Shown: positions 1 to 5,610, counted from the stretch's first letter. The stretch: 5,644 nucleotides of DNA from an uncultured Lachnospiraceae bacterium (GCA_937877165.1 CALEFO010000050.1:1-5644), one strand, 5' to 3'. The notes: a model not told the origin generated them from the letters alone. Numbers and translations: made by a program.

Positions 1-123
1 TGCGTCAGCACCGATGCTGCTGTTTGAAAGTGACATATCGATGTCACTTTCAAACCTCTGTAATTATCCCTTCTCTTGACCGCTTTCGTCTCTCCTGCCT
101 ATCCGCCCATGTTCGCACAGCCT
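1..123. other. Intergenic region after mnmA, no gene seen
   Basis: No credible coding frame lies here. Apart from the palindrome at 22-55, the only signal is a minus-strand GATAAT (63-68), which resembles a -10 box and lies just upstream of the palindrome in the direction of transcription. I find no matching -35 at 16-18 nt, so a promoter for a gene beyond the left edge is only a possibility. Confidence 0.4.
22..55. repeat. Perfect 15-bp inverted repeat with 4-nt loop downstream of mnmA
   Basis: The arms GTTTGAAAGTGACAT (22-36) and ATGTCACTTTCAAAC (41-55) are exact reverse complements around the loop ATCG (37-40). It lies about 70 nt past the mnmA stop, where a terminator would be expected. 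Neither side is followed by a T-run: the minus-strand continuation is AGCAGCATCG and the plus-strand one is CTCTGTAATT. It is therefore not a standard intrinsic terminator. It may still form a strong 3' hairpin in mnmA mRNA, or be an operator for a gene left of the window. A second small hairpin, CAGCA-TCGG-TGCTG on the minus strand, sits next to it at about 5-18. Confidence 0.8.
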
Positions 124-1224
124 TCAAGTCCCGGCAAAGTCAATGGCTCCGCCGCACAGGATATGCTCTCCGGCGTAAAACACGGCGGCCTGCCCCGGCG
201 CAATCGCCCGGACCTTTTCATCAAATCTCGCCGTGATTGTATCCTCTCCGGTGCGCGTAATCGTGCAGGGTACCGCCGCTGCCCCGTAGCGGATTTTCCC
301 GGCCGCACGAAGGCTCTCTCCTACAGGAAGCTCTTCCTTCGAAATTGCCATGAAATTCAATTCGCTGCAGGTCAGCGTATCACCGAACACATCCCCGCTC
401 TCGCCGATGTACACGGTATTCGTCCCGGCATCAATGCCAGTCACAAATACTGGATGCCCCAGTGCAATCCCGAGGTGCTTGCGCTGCCCCACCGTGTAGT
501 GAATGATTCCCCTATTGGGTCCGAGGTCCGTTCCGTCGCGGTACACGAACCGCCCCGGCCCCGGGATGCGGTCCCCCGCATTCCGCTCGAGATATCCCGC
601 GTAGTCATCATCCGTAACAAAACAGATTTCCTCGCTGTCCGGCTTCCCGGCAACCGGGATTCCGGCCTCCTTCGCCATCGCGCGGACCTCTGATTTATGG
701 TACTCACCCACCGGCATCATAGTGTGTGCCAGCTGCTCCTGGGTAAGGCGGTACAACGCGTAGGTCTGGTCCTTCGCCGCCGTCACCGAATTGCGGATCG
801 TATACCGCCCGTTTGAAAGCCTCTCCACCCGCGCATAGTGTCCGGTGGAAATATATTTTGCCCCGATCTCCTCCGCCTTGATCCGCAGGGCCTCCCACTT
901 CACATAGCGGTTGCAGGCAAGGCACGGATTCGGCGTCCGCCCCTTCAAATATTCGTCAATGAAGTAACCAATGACTTTCTTCTGAAAAACATCACGAAAT
1001 CCCATCACGTAATACGGAATCCCGAGAACCCCGCACACGCGCCTGGCATCATCCACCGCGCTCTGACCGCAGCAGCCGCCCTCCCGCTCCATCTGCAGCG
1101 AGCAGGCCGCGTCCCACACCTGCATGGTGACGCCGATCACTTCATATCCCTGTAATTTTAAAAGGTATGCCGCGACGGAGGAATCCACTCCGCCGGACAT
1201 ACCTACCACAACTCTTTCTGCCAT
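124..1224 (-). CDS. mnmA: tRNA-specific 2-thiouridylase MnmA
   Basis: MnmA activates U34 of tRNA-Lys, -Glu and -Gln with ATP and replaces O2 with sulfur passed on from a cysteine desulfurase; it acts in the cytoplasm. The 366-residue product has the usual family length. The N-terminal PP-loop SGGVDSS is at residues 10-16, STGHYAR at 126-132, KDQTYALY at 151-158 and YTVGQRK further on. The catalytic cysteine pair is Cys104 (in NPCLACNR) and Cys201 (in DSEEICF). Cys101 sits where E. coli MnmA has Asp, giving a CxxC plus a distal Cys. The ATG at 1224 lies 8 nt after the oxidoreductase stop. A GAGGA Shine-Dalgarno overlaps that stop, so translation is probably coupled. The gene is intact; the product is housekeeping and its position behind an oxidoreductase need not mean a shared pathway. 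Confidence 0.97.
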   Translation of the reverse strand: MAERVVVGMSGGVDSSVAAYLLKLQGYEVIGVTMQVWDAACSLQMEREGGCCGQSAVDDARRVCGVLGIPYYVMGFRDVFQKKVIGYFIDEYLKGRTPNPCLACNRYVKWEALRIKAEEIGAKYISTGHYARVERLSNGRYTIRNSVTAAKDQTYALYRLTQEQLAHTMMPVGEYHKSEVRAMAKEAGIPVAGKPDSEEICFVTDDDYAGYLERNAGDRIPGPGRFVYRDGTDLGPNRGIIHYTVGQRKHLGIALGHPVFVTGIDAGTNTVYIGESGDVFGDTLTCSELNFMAISKEELPVGESLRAAGKIRYGAAAVPCTITRTGEDTITARFDEKVRAIAPGQAAVFYAGEHILCGGAIDFAGT

Positions 1225-1232
1225 CCTCTTCC

Positions 1233-2519
1233 TCAGTCTGCTGCATCACCGGCATCCGACGCCGGTGTTTCGATTGAAGTTCCGTTTCCCTGCTCATCCG
1301 GAATTGCGTCTTTCTGTGCTTTCGGATTCTCCGCAGCCAGTTCCTCCGGCAATGCCTCTTTGGATTCAGAATCCCTCTCCTCGATCACTTCCGCCTCACA
1401 GGCATCCGCCACCGGGCCGTCCACGAACAGCGTGTTGTCCTCCTGCGGCGCGATCTGAAGCTCCGGTGAAACCTCAATCACCTCGGTCTCCTGTGCCGTC
1501 GCTCCCGGCTGCTTCTCATCCCCCGGTTCAGGCACGCTTCCATTCTCGAACGGATAAATCACGCCGAGCTGCCTTCGGATGACGTCGCAGATCCGAAGCA
1601 TCCGGATCGTCTCATCGTGCGTCATCTCCGGGCACTCAAGCCAACCGTTCTCCAATGCCATCCGGCAGGCCTGCAGCTCATATTCATAGCCGGTGATCTG
1701 GCGCGGCCGCTTGTAGGAGGCAATCTTCTTGTACTGCTTGTCATAGACCGTCAGCCTCTCGAAGTTATTGACGTTGTCTACAATCATGTAGCCTTCTGTT
1801 CCGACAATCATTCCCTGACGGTCGGTCCGCCCGAGCATGGTTGCCGTCAGAGACGCCATTCGGCCATCCTTATAGATGAGCGTCAGATTATCCTGCTCAT
1901 CGAGGTGCCGGCTCGTGTAGGTGCACGATGCCTCCACACGCAGAAGCTCATCTCCGAACATCATGGAAGCAAAGTTCAACGGATACACCCCAAGGTCCAG
2001 AAGCGATCCCCCGGCCAGAGCGGGATCCACCATGCGGTTCTTGCCCTTTACATCATAGCCGAGGTTCGCCGACAGGAAAACCGGCTTGCCGATAACACCG
2101 CTCGCCAGGACCTCCTTCATCTTCCGGACAAACGGCATATATCTTGTCCAGATTGCCTCGGTGACGAAAACATTCTTCTCCTTTGCCAGGCGGAACAGTT
2201 CTCTTGCCTGCATCTCATTGACCGTAAAGGCCTTCTCCACAAGGCACGGCTTTCCATAGGAAATGCACAGCTTCGCGTTCTCGAAGTGCTCCGAATGCGG
2301 TGTCGCGATATAGACAAGATCGACCTTCCTGTCCTTTAAAAGCTCCTCGTAGGAGCCATATGCCTTCCGCACGCCGTTGCGCTTTGCAAAGCCGGTCGCC
2401 TTATCCAGATTTCTGGATGCCGCCGCATACATGCAGAAGCCCTTGGTTCTGCGCACCGTTTCCGCCATGGTCGCGGCAATCCCGCCGCATCCCAGAATTC
2501 CTACATTCACTCTTGCCAT
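1233..2519 (-). CDS. Gfo/Idh/MocA-family NAD(P)-dependent oxidoreductase with acidic C-terminal tail
   Basis: A cytoplasmic dehydrogenase or reductase of the Gfo/Idh/MocA family, which oxidises or reduces sugars, polyols or related compounds with NAD(P). The Rossmann motif GCGGIA is at residues 10-15, IATPHSEH at 71-78, the EKP-type catalytic lysine segment reads EKA (95-97, Lys96), and GGSLLDLGVYP is at 170-180. The D-x-G-x-Y form, with Tyr179 where many members have His, resembles the dihydrodiol dehydrogenase / 1,5-anhydrofructose reductase branch. The substrate cannot be named. The core ends near residue 324. Residues 325-428 form a Glu/Asp/Ala/Pro-rich, probably disordered tail not usual for the family. 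The start is an ATG preceded by GGGAGGG (2527-2533) at 7 nt spacing. It is followed closely by mnmA and preceded by the SH3b gene 160 nt away, with no terminator between. Confidence 0.9.
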   Translation of the reverse strand: MARVNVGILGCGGIAATMAETVRRTKGFCMYAAASRNLDKATGFAKRNGVRKAYGSYEELLKDRKVDLVYIATPHSEHFENAKLCISYGKPCLVEKAFTVNEMQARELFRLAKEKNVFVTEAIWTRYMPFVRKMKEVLASGVIGKPVFLSANLGYDVKGKNRMVDPALAGGSLLDLGVYPLNFASMMFGDELLRVEASCTYTSRHLDEQDNLTLIYKDGRMASLTATMLGRTDRQGMIVGTEGYMIVDNVNNFERLTVYDKQYKKIASYKRPRQITGYEYELQACRMALENGWLECPEMTHDETIRMLRICDVIRRQLGVIYPFENGSVPEPGDEKQPGATAQETEVIEVSPELQIAPQEDNTLFVDGPVADACEAEVIEERDSESKEALPEELAAENPKAQKDAIPDEQGNGTSIETPASDAGDAAD

Positions 2520-2679
2520 TCTGATACCCTCCCGCTTTGTGCCGGGATCCCCGCTCCCGGCTCTTGCTCCTGCCTCTCTGCTCCTGTTGGGTCTGTGAAC
2601 CGGATGCCTGATTTCCGTTCATCATGCAGCCCGCAGAATCATTCCATGACTTACTGCAAGCAGACCTTCCTCAGACCAT
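2520..2679 (-). other. 160-nt spacer with hairpin ahead of the oxidoreductase ribosome binding site
   Basis: On the minus strand GCCGGGA (2555-2561) pairs perfectly with TCCCGGC (2541-2547) around a GCGGGGA loop, and the Shine-Dalgarno GGGAGGG follows 7 nt later. There is no T-tract on either side, so this is not a terminator; it could tune translation or mRNA processing between the two genes. I see no convincing promoter in the spacer. Open frames through it continue into the oxidoreductase out of frame and look like shadows. Confidence 0.5.
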
Positions 2680-3786
2680 TCAGTTCGCTGAATTCTCTGC
2701 CTCGCTGCTGCCATCTGCGGCATCGGAAGAATCATCCTCCGTACTGCCCGCGGCATCCTCCGACACGCCGTCGCTGCCGTCTGCAGATGCATCCGCAGCG
2801 GCATCCTGCGACGAATCCTGGCTGTCCGCACTGTCCGACGCCTCTGGCTCGATCTTGTCAAAATACTCGCTCTTCACATACGCGGACTGGCCGTTGAAAA
2901 TAATCTCGCTCCAGCCGTCATCAAGCTCCTCCACCAGCTGAAACTCATCTCCCGCCGCTGCAGAGCCGATTCTCGTTCCGTCCGCAGAAGCCGACTTGCG
3001 GATATTGATGCCATCCGATTTTGCCTTCAAATAAGCCGTGTTCTCGTCCGTCTGATTTCTGGATTCATTGAGCGCCGCCAGCTGCTGTCCGACGGAAATG
3101 TCGATCGTCGATGCGATCTGATCCAGATAATCAGCAAGATCTGCATCCGAGGCCAGAAGATCGTTGTACTCCGCCGAGGTCTGGTTATTCAGATCCACCA
3201 CGTCATCCTGCACCGACACGAGCTGAATGTATTCCGAAACGGATTTCGGCTGTGTCTCATCATTATTGATATACAGCGACCCGTCCTCCCTCGTGCAGAC
3301 GTACATGGTCTGCAGTCCCGGAATCTCCCAGTCATGATCCTTCAGCTTCAGCTTGGTATAGACATAAGCCACATAAGAGCCGTCCACCGGTCCTGCCTTG
3401 GTATATACATCCACGGTGGTATAGGAATCAATGTATCCCGAGAGCTCCTGAATCCGAATCTTCTCTTCATCCGAAAGGTCCGCGCTGATGCTCTGAATCG
3501 TATCCACGTCACCCTCCGACACTGCCCGGTAATAATTCTGGAACAGCGCGTTGACATCCTCGTGGGCGTTCTCCTCGAGCTCCACATCCTCTGCTGCCGT
3601 CTCCTCAGTCGTCGCTGCAGCAGCGCTCTCCTGTGCCTGCTCCTTCGCATGACGCCGCAGGGTAAATGCAAGCCCCACTGTGATCAACACGCAGATCAGA
3701 AGAAACACCGGCATAACCACCTTTTTGTGTCTTCCGATAAAATCTCTCGTATCGTAATAAAAATCGATCAGTCTGTCCTTGAACAT
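2680..3786 (-). CDS. Membrane-anchored SH3b-domain protein with acidic Ser/Asp-rich tail
   Basis: A predicted single-pass envelope protein of unknown exact role. With the ATG at 3786 it has 368 residues: a short cytoplasmic N-terminus ending in RHKK (19-22), one membrane helix (about 23-43), then an extracellular part. This begins with an Ala/Glu-rich linker (about 47-70) and a region around 75-175, with alternating strands and LFQNYYRAVSEGDV, that looks NTF2-like. A bacterial SH3 domain follows at about 251-312 (NIRKSAS ... GDEF ... DDGWSEI ... AYVKSEYF), typical of peptidoglycan-associated proteins. The last 56 residues are Ser/Asp/Ala/Glu-rich with 18 acidic and no basic residues. A GTG at 3801 is an alternative start (AGGA 7 nt upstream). 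I prefer the ATG because AGGTGGG lies 10 nt upstream of it, slightly far. Its own promoter is at 3853-3858. NTF2 is inference; the SH3b call is firmer. Confidence 0.8.
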   Translation of the reverse strand: MFKDRLIDFYYDTRDFIGRHKKVVMPVFLLICVLITVGLAFTLRRHAKEQAQESAAAATTEETAAEDVELEENAHEDVNALFQNYYRAVSEGDVDTIQSISADLSDEEKIRIQELSGYIDSYTTVDVYTKAGPVDGSYVAYVYTKLKLKDHDWEIPGLQTMYVCTREDGSLYINNDETQPKSVSEYIQLVSVQDDVVDLNNQTSAEYNDLLASDADLADYLDQIASTIDISVGQQLAALNESRNQTDENTAYLKAKSDGINIRKSASADGTRIGSAAAGDEFQLVEELDDGWSEIIFNGQSAYVKSEYFDKIEPEASDSADSQDSSQDAAADASADGSDGVSEDAAGSTEDDSSDAADGSSEAENSAN

Positions 3787-3810
3787 ATATCTGAATCCCA
3801 CCTGATTTTC

Positions 3811-3846
3811 CTGAACAGGCCAGCTTCTTCTGCCCTGTGCATTCAG
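3811..3846 (-). promoter_or_regulatory. Leader hairpin at the predicted 5' end of the SH3b mRNA
   Basis: On the minus strand CTGA pairs with TCAG and, inside it, ACAGG pairs with CCTGT, with a 4-nt bulge ATGC and a loop rich in AGAAG. The hairpin begins about where transcription from the TATAAT at 3853-3858 should start, so it would cap the transcript and lie upstream of the ribosome binding site. A role in mRNA stability is inference. Confidence 0.3.
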
Positions 3847-3852
3847 AAATTT

Positions 3853-3881
3853 ATTATACCTGTGACAGCATGAAAAGGAAA
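3853..3881 (-). promoter_or_regulatory. Probable sigma-A promoter for the SH3b-oxidoreductase-mnmA unit
   Basis: A perfect TATAAT (3853-3858, minus strand) sits about 65 nt upstream of the SH3b start. The -35 position at 17-nt spacing reads TTTCCT (3876-3881), only a 3 of 6 match to TTGACA, and there is no TG extension. The -10 call is good and the -35 weak. The -35 region overlaps the T-tract of the upstream terminator, so the two transcription units abut directly. Confidence 0.55.
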
Positions 3882-3904
3882 GCGCAGGTATTTCCCTGCG
3901 CTTT
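3871..3904 (-). terminator. Intrinsic terminator of the crcB-radical SAM unit
   Basis: On the minus strand AAAGCGCAGG (3895-3904) pairs perfectly with CCTGCGCTTT (3879-3888) around a 6-nt loop, followed by CCTTTTC. The ten-pair GC-rich stem is strong. The T-tract is short and separated by CC, so efficiency may be moderate. It lies about 70 nt after the stop of the radical SAM remnant. Three small hairpins lie in that gap: CCTGC-GCAGG, CTTG-CAAG and GGATG-CATCC. Confidence 0.7.
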
Positions 3905-3971
3905 GGTCAGCCCGCACTGGATGAGAAAGCCCATCCGGAGCCCTTGTCGGCAAGACCTGCAGCCGCAGGAA

Positions 3972-4708
3972 TCAGGCCTCTTCGATTTTCCTTCGCAGCA
4001 TATTGATCACGCGCTTTTTGTCCGTCACCCATGAGGGCGAGATCAGGAGCTTCCGGGGCCCGTCGCCGGTCATCCGATGAATCACCGTGCCTTTCGGCAA
4101 AAGCTTCAGACACTCCACTACAAGATCGCAGTACTCCTTTGCAGACATCTGCGGAAACGGATGCCGCCGGTACTCCTTTGCAAGGCTCGAGCCCTCCAGA
4201 ATATTCAGCATCTGCAGCTTAATTCCATCCAGGGCCGGCTCAAGCTGCGCCAGATATCGGATGGTATTCAGCATGTCCTCCCGATTTTCTCCAGGAAGCC
4301 CCAGAATCACATGAACGATCACCGTCAGATGCGCAGCCTTCAGTCTCCGGTAGCAATATCCGGCCGTTCTATTGTCTTTCGGTACAACCGCGTAAGCCTG
4401 TCCGTGTCACCATAGGTATTGGTGTAGGACTGAAAATACGCGATGTACTTCTCCTCTGTCTTCACAGCATTTGCCGGAAGCTTTCTTCGAACAAGTGCCT
4501 TCGCCCGTTCGATCTCGTCGCCAATCGAATTCTCGTCTGCAAAAGGCTGTGCAAATTCACCGGATCCGCCCGCTGAACAAAAGGTGCACCCTCCGGTCCC
4601 GATTGTCCCGTCCCGATTCGGACACGTACATCCGGAAGAAAGAGAAAGCTTATATACCTTCTGCCCAAACTCCCTCTTCAGATACTCCGATAAAGTAAGA
4701 ATCCTCAT
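3972..4708 (-). pseudogene. TIGR01212/YtqA-like radical SAM protein, internally deleted and frameshifted
   Basis: Two frames carry the two ends of one radical SAM protein. The upstream part (4340-4708, 122 codons) starts MRILTLSEYLKREFG and has the family's iron-sulfur motif CPNRDGTIGTGGCTFC, with Cys29, Cys41 and Cys44. It runs to YIAYFQSYTNTYGDT and IERPDI, then stops at TGA. The downstream part, in another frame, is readable from about 4352 as YRRLKAAHLT and continues HVILGLPGE, VIHRMTGDGP and SPSWVTDKK to 3972. Intact relatives are roughly 300-320 residues. Here the two parts sum to about 240, and the expected middle (the SIGTRPDC and ELGLQT segments of the barrel) is absent. The event is thus a deletion of very roughly 65-80 codons that also shifts frame, not a single-base error. 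It follows crcB by 18 nt with GGGAGA 10 nt before the ATG, so it was expressed with crcB. Its substrate was never established in the sequence. Confidence 0.8.
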
Positions 4709-4726
4709 CCAGATGCATTCTCCCTT

Positions 4727-5086
4727 TTATCCAACAAATCTCTCTGCCGCATATACCGCCAGAACGCCGCAGACAAGACTCAGCAGCACATACCCAAGCG
4801 CGGTGCCCGTCCCCTTTCCGATCAGCCCCTCTGTCTCAAGGGCAAAAGAAGAAAAGGTCGTAAATCCGCCGCAAATTCCGACCTTCAGGAACAGCACCGT
4901 TCTCGGATTCAAAGCATTTCTCGCTGCAAGCGCCGCGACAATGCCAATCAGAAACGAGCCCGCCACATTGATCAGAAATGTCTTCATCGGGAATCCGCTC
5001 TCCGGATTCATCGGAAGAAGCGTAATCAGATATCTGCAAACCGCGCCGAGCGCTCCGCCAAGCGCCACTGTAAGTACATTATTCAT
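4727..5086 (-). CDS. crcB: Fluoride ion channel CrcB/Fluc
   Basis: A small membrane channel that exports fluoride and works as an antiparallel dual-topology dimer. The 119-residue product shows four hydrophobic segments (about 4-24, 35-55, 62-83, 94-115). It carries the family signatures GGALGAVCRY (10-19, Arg18), INVAGSFLIG (39-48, Asn40) and GGFTTFSSF (73-81), the last holding the Phe-box residues Phe78 and Phe81. An AGGAGG (5093-5098) lies 6 nt before the ATG at 5086 and fixes the start; the frame stays open 31 codons further upstream but without family sequence. Many Gram-positives carry two adjacent crcB genes that form a heterodimer. Only one is visible here, so it should form a homodimer unless a partner lies elsewhere. 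It is the first gene after the tRNA terminator and is followed by the radical SAM remnant. Confidence 0.95.
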   Translation of the reverse strand: MNNVLTVALGGALGAVCRYLITLLPMNPESGFPMKTFLINVAGSFLIGIVAALAARNALNPRTVLFLKVGICGGFTTFSSFALETEGLIGKGTGTALGYVLLSLVCGVLAVYAAERFVG

Positions 5087-5099
5087 GGATAACCTCCTG

Positions 5100-5120
5100 C
5101 GTGTCACATTTCGTGTCACA
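5100..5120 (-). repeat. Tandem 9-mer direct repeat directly upstream of the crcB ribosome binding site
   Basis: On the minus strand TGTGACACG occurs twice (5112-5120 and 5100-5108), separated by AAA, giving a 12-nt period. The repeats end one base before the GGAGG region of crcB. Each copy contains the partly palindromic GTG-A-CAC. They could be a regulator or RNA-binding site, or chance; nothing else in the window repeats them exactly. Confidence 0.5.
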
Positions 5121-5189
5121 AGGACCTCAAAAAGGTGCTTTTTTGTCCTCAAGGCTGCGTTTTTGTGCCTCATTTTCAAACATTGAAAA
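5121..5189 (-). promoter_or_regulatory. crcB leader with two hairpins, no recognised riboswitch
   Basis: Downstream of the tRNA terminator, the minus strand first shows TTTTCAA-TGT-TTGAAAA (5173-5189), a perfect 7-bp inverted repeat. It then shows AGGAC/GTCCT joined to AAAAA/TTTTT around AGCACC with a GAG bulge (5121-5149). No clear promoter is visible; a TTGAGG at the start of the second hairpin lacks a good -10. The fluoride (crcB-motif) riboswitch core is not recognisable. Confidence 0.35.
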
Positions 5190-5193
5190 CATG

Positions 5194-5243
5194 AAAAAAG
5201 CCCGTATTCTCAACGTTTCTAAGGATTTACGCTGAAAATACGG
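5194..5243 (-). terminator. Strong intrinsic terminator of the tRNA-Arg transcript
   Basis: On the minus strand CCGTATTTTCAGCG (5230-5243) pairs with CGTTGAGAATACGG (5202-5215) over all 14 positions, two of them G-T, around a 14-nt loop. It is followed by GC and six T. It lies 15 nt after the tRNA 3' end and separates the RNA genes from crcB. Confidence 0.88.
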
Positions 5244-5257
5244 TCTCTTGCAAAAGC

Positions 5258-5329
5258 TGCGGCTGACAGGAATCGAACCTGCATTAAAGGCGTCGGAGGC
5301 CTTCGTTCTATCCATTAGACTACAGCCGC
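5258..5329 (-). tRNA. tRNA-Arg(CCG)
   Basis: A 72-nt cloverleaf that decodes CGG. The acceptor stem GCGGCTG/CAGCCGC is perfect and the anticodon stem AAGGC/GCCTT encloses the loop CTCCGAC with anticodon CCG. The T-arm is GCAGG-TTCGATT-CCTGT, the variable loop has 4 nt, and the discriminator base is A. The 3' CCA is not encoded (GCTTTT follows) and must be added enzymatically. The D-stem GTCT/GAAC is weak: G-C and T-A pairs, a C12-A23 mismatch and a T-G wobble. It sits between the rRNA operon end and crcB, with its own promoter-like signals and a terminator. Confidence 0.95.
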
Positions 5330-5344
5330 ATGAAGTGCAGCACA

Positions 5345-5446
5345 TCAATCACTGCAGACTAATATAGAATAACATTTCCTCTTTCCGGTTACAAGAGAAA
5401 ACTCTTCTACAAAATAAGTTTTCCCATCCGAAGCTGTTATTTTCAT
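5345..5446 (-). CDS. Possible 33-residue small ORF, low confidence
   Basis: An ATG at 5446 opens a 33-residue frame beginning MKITASDGKTYFVEEF and ending in a Cys/Ser-containing stretch with TGA at 5345-5347. A GAGGA lies 10 nt upstream, and the frame is open further upstream. The composition looks protein-like, and it could be a decayed gene end left next to the rRNA operon. Against it: the predicted tRNA promoter lies inside it, and I recognise no family. It may be chance. Confidence 0.2.
   Translation of the reverse strand: MKITASDGKTYFVEEFSLVTGKRKCYSILVCSD
5366..5394 (-). promoter_or_regulatory. Probable promoter of tRNA-Arg
   Basis: Minus-strand TTGTAA (5389-5394), a 17-nt spacer and TATTCT (5366-5371). 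The -10 is preceded by TGT (5372-5374), giving an extended TGn -10 box. Both hexamers match 4 of 6. Transcription would start about 30 nt upstream of the mature tRNA 5' end. Confidence 0.6.
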
Positions 5447-5518
5447 AGGACAGGATTCCTCGATCCGGACAATGCCTGAAAAAGGGTATAAAAAATCCGT
5501 GCCTTCAAAACCGAATAC

Positions 5519-5573
5519 AGCAGACCGCTCTGCGGCCCTGCTCTGAGCTTTCCTTCGTTCAGCTCTGCCGAAC
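5519..5573 (-). other. Post-23S spacer with two hairpins sharing an AGA loop
   Basis: On the minus strand GTTCGGC-AGA-GCTGAAC (5557-5573) forms a 7-bp stem. AGCAGGGCCGC-AGA-GCGGTCTGCT (5519-5542) forms a 10-bp stem with one bulged G. About 20 nt later comes a run of six T (near 5491-5496), after the phrase TTCGGTTTTGAAGGCAC, which resembles rRNA-operon spacer sequence. They may act as processing stems or as the end of the rRNA transcript. Confidence 0.5.
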
Positions 5574-5610
5574 TCTCTTTCACTCAGATCACAAGCAATA
5601 CAATGACTTC

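Noticed and set aside
22..55. Standard intrinsic terminator for mnmA
   Set aside because: Stem is strong but there is no T-run on either strand, so it is listed as an inverted repeat.
76..693. Plus-strand open frame of 205 codons
   Set aside because: Antisense to mnmA, Pro/Arg-rich shadow composition, no ribosome binding site or family motif.
2401..2625. Small minus-strand frame through the SH3b-oxidoreductase spacer
   Set aside because: Gln/Arg/Gly-rich translation that runs out of frame into the oxidoreductase; the hairpin and ribosome binding site explain the spacer better.
3972..4708. Two independent genes for the two radical SAM fragments
   Set aside because: The fragments match consecutive ends of one protein family, abut at the junction, and the second has no convincing start or ribosome binding site of its own.
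4443..5186. Long plus-strand open frame of 247 codons
   Set aside because: It lies antisense across the radical SAM remnant and crcB, both with clear family motifs, and its translation has no recognisable domain; it is a shadow.
5087..5193. Fluoride riboswitch ahead of crcB
   Set aside because: I could not find the expected conserved core and pseudoknot elements; only simple hairpins and a direct repeat are visible.
5127..5348. Minus-strand frame reading through the tRNA gene
   Set aside because: Most of it is translated tRNA-Arg and terminator sequence, a known type of spurious call.
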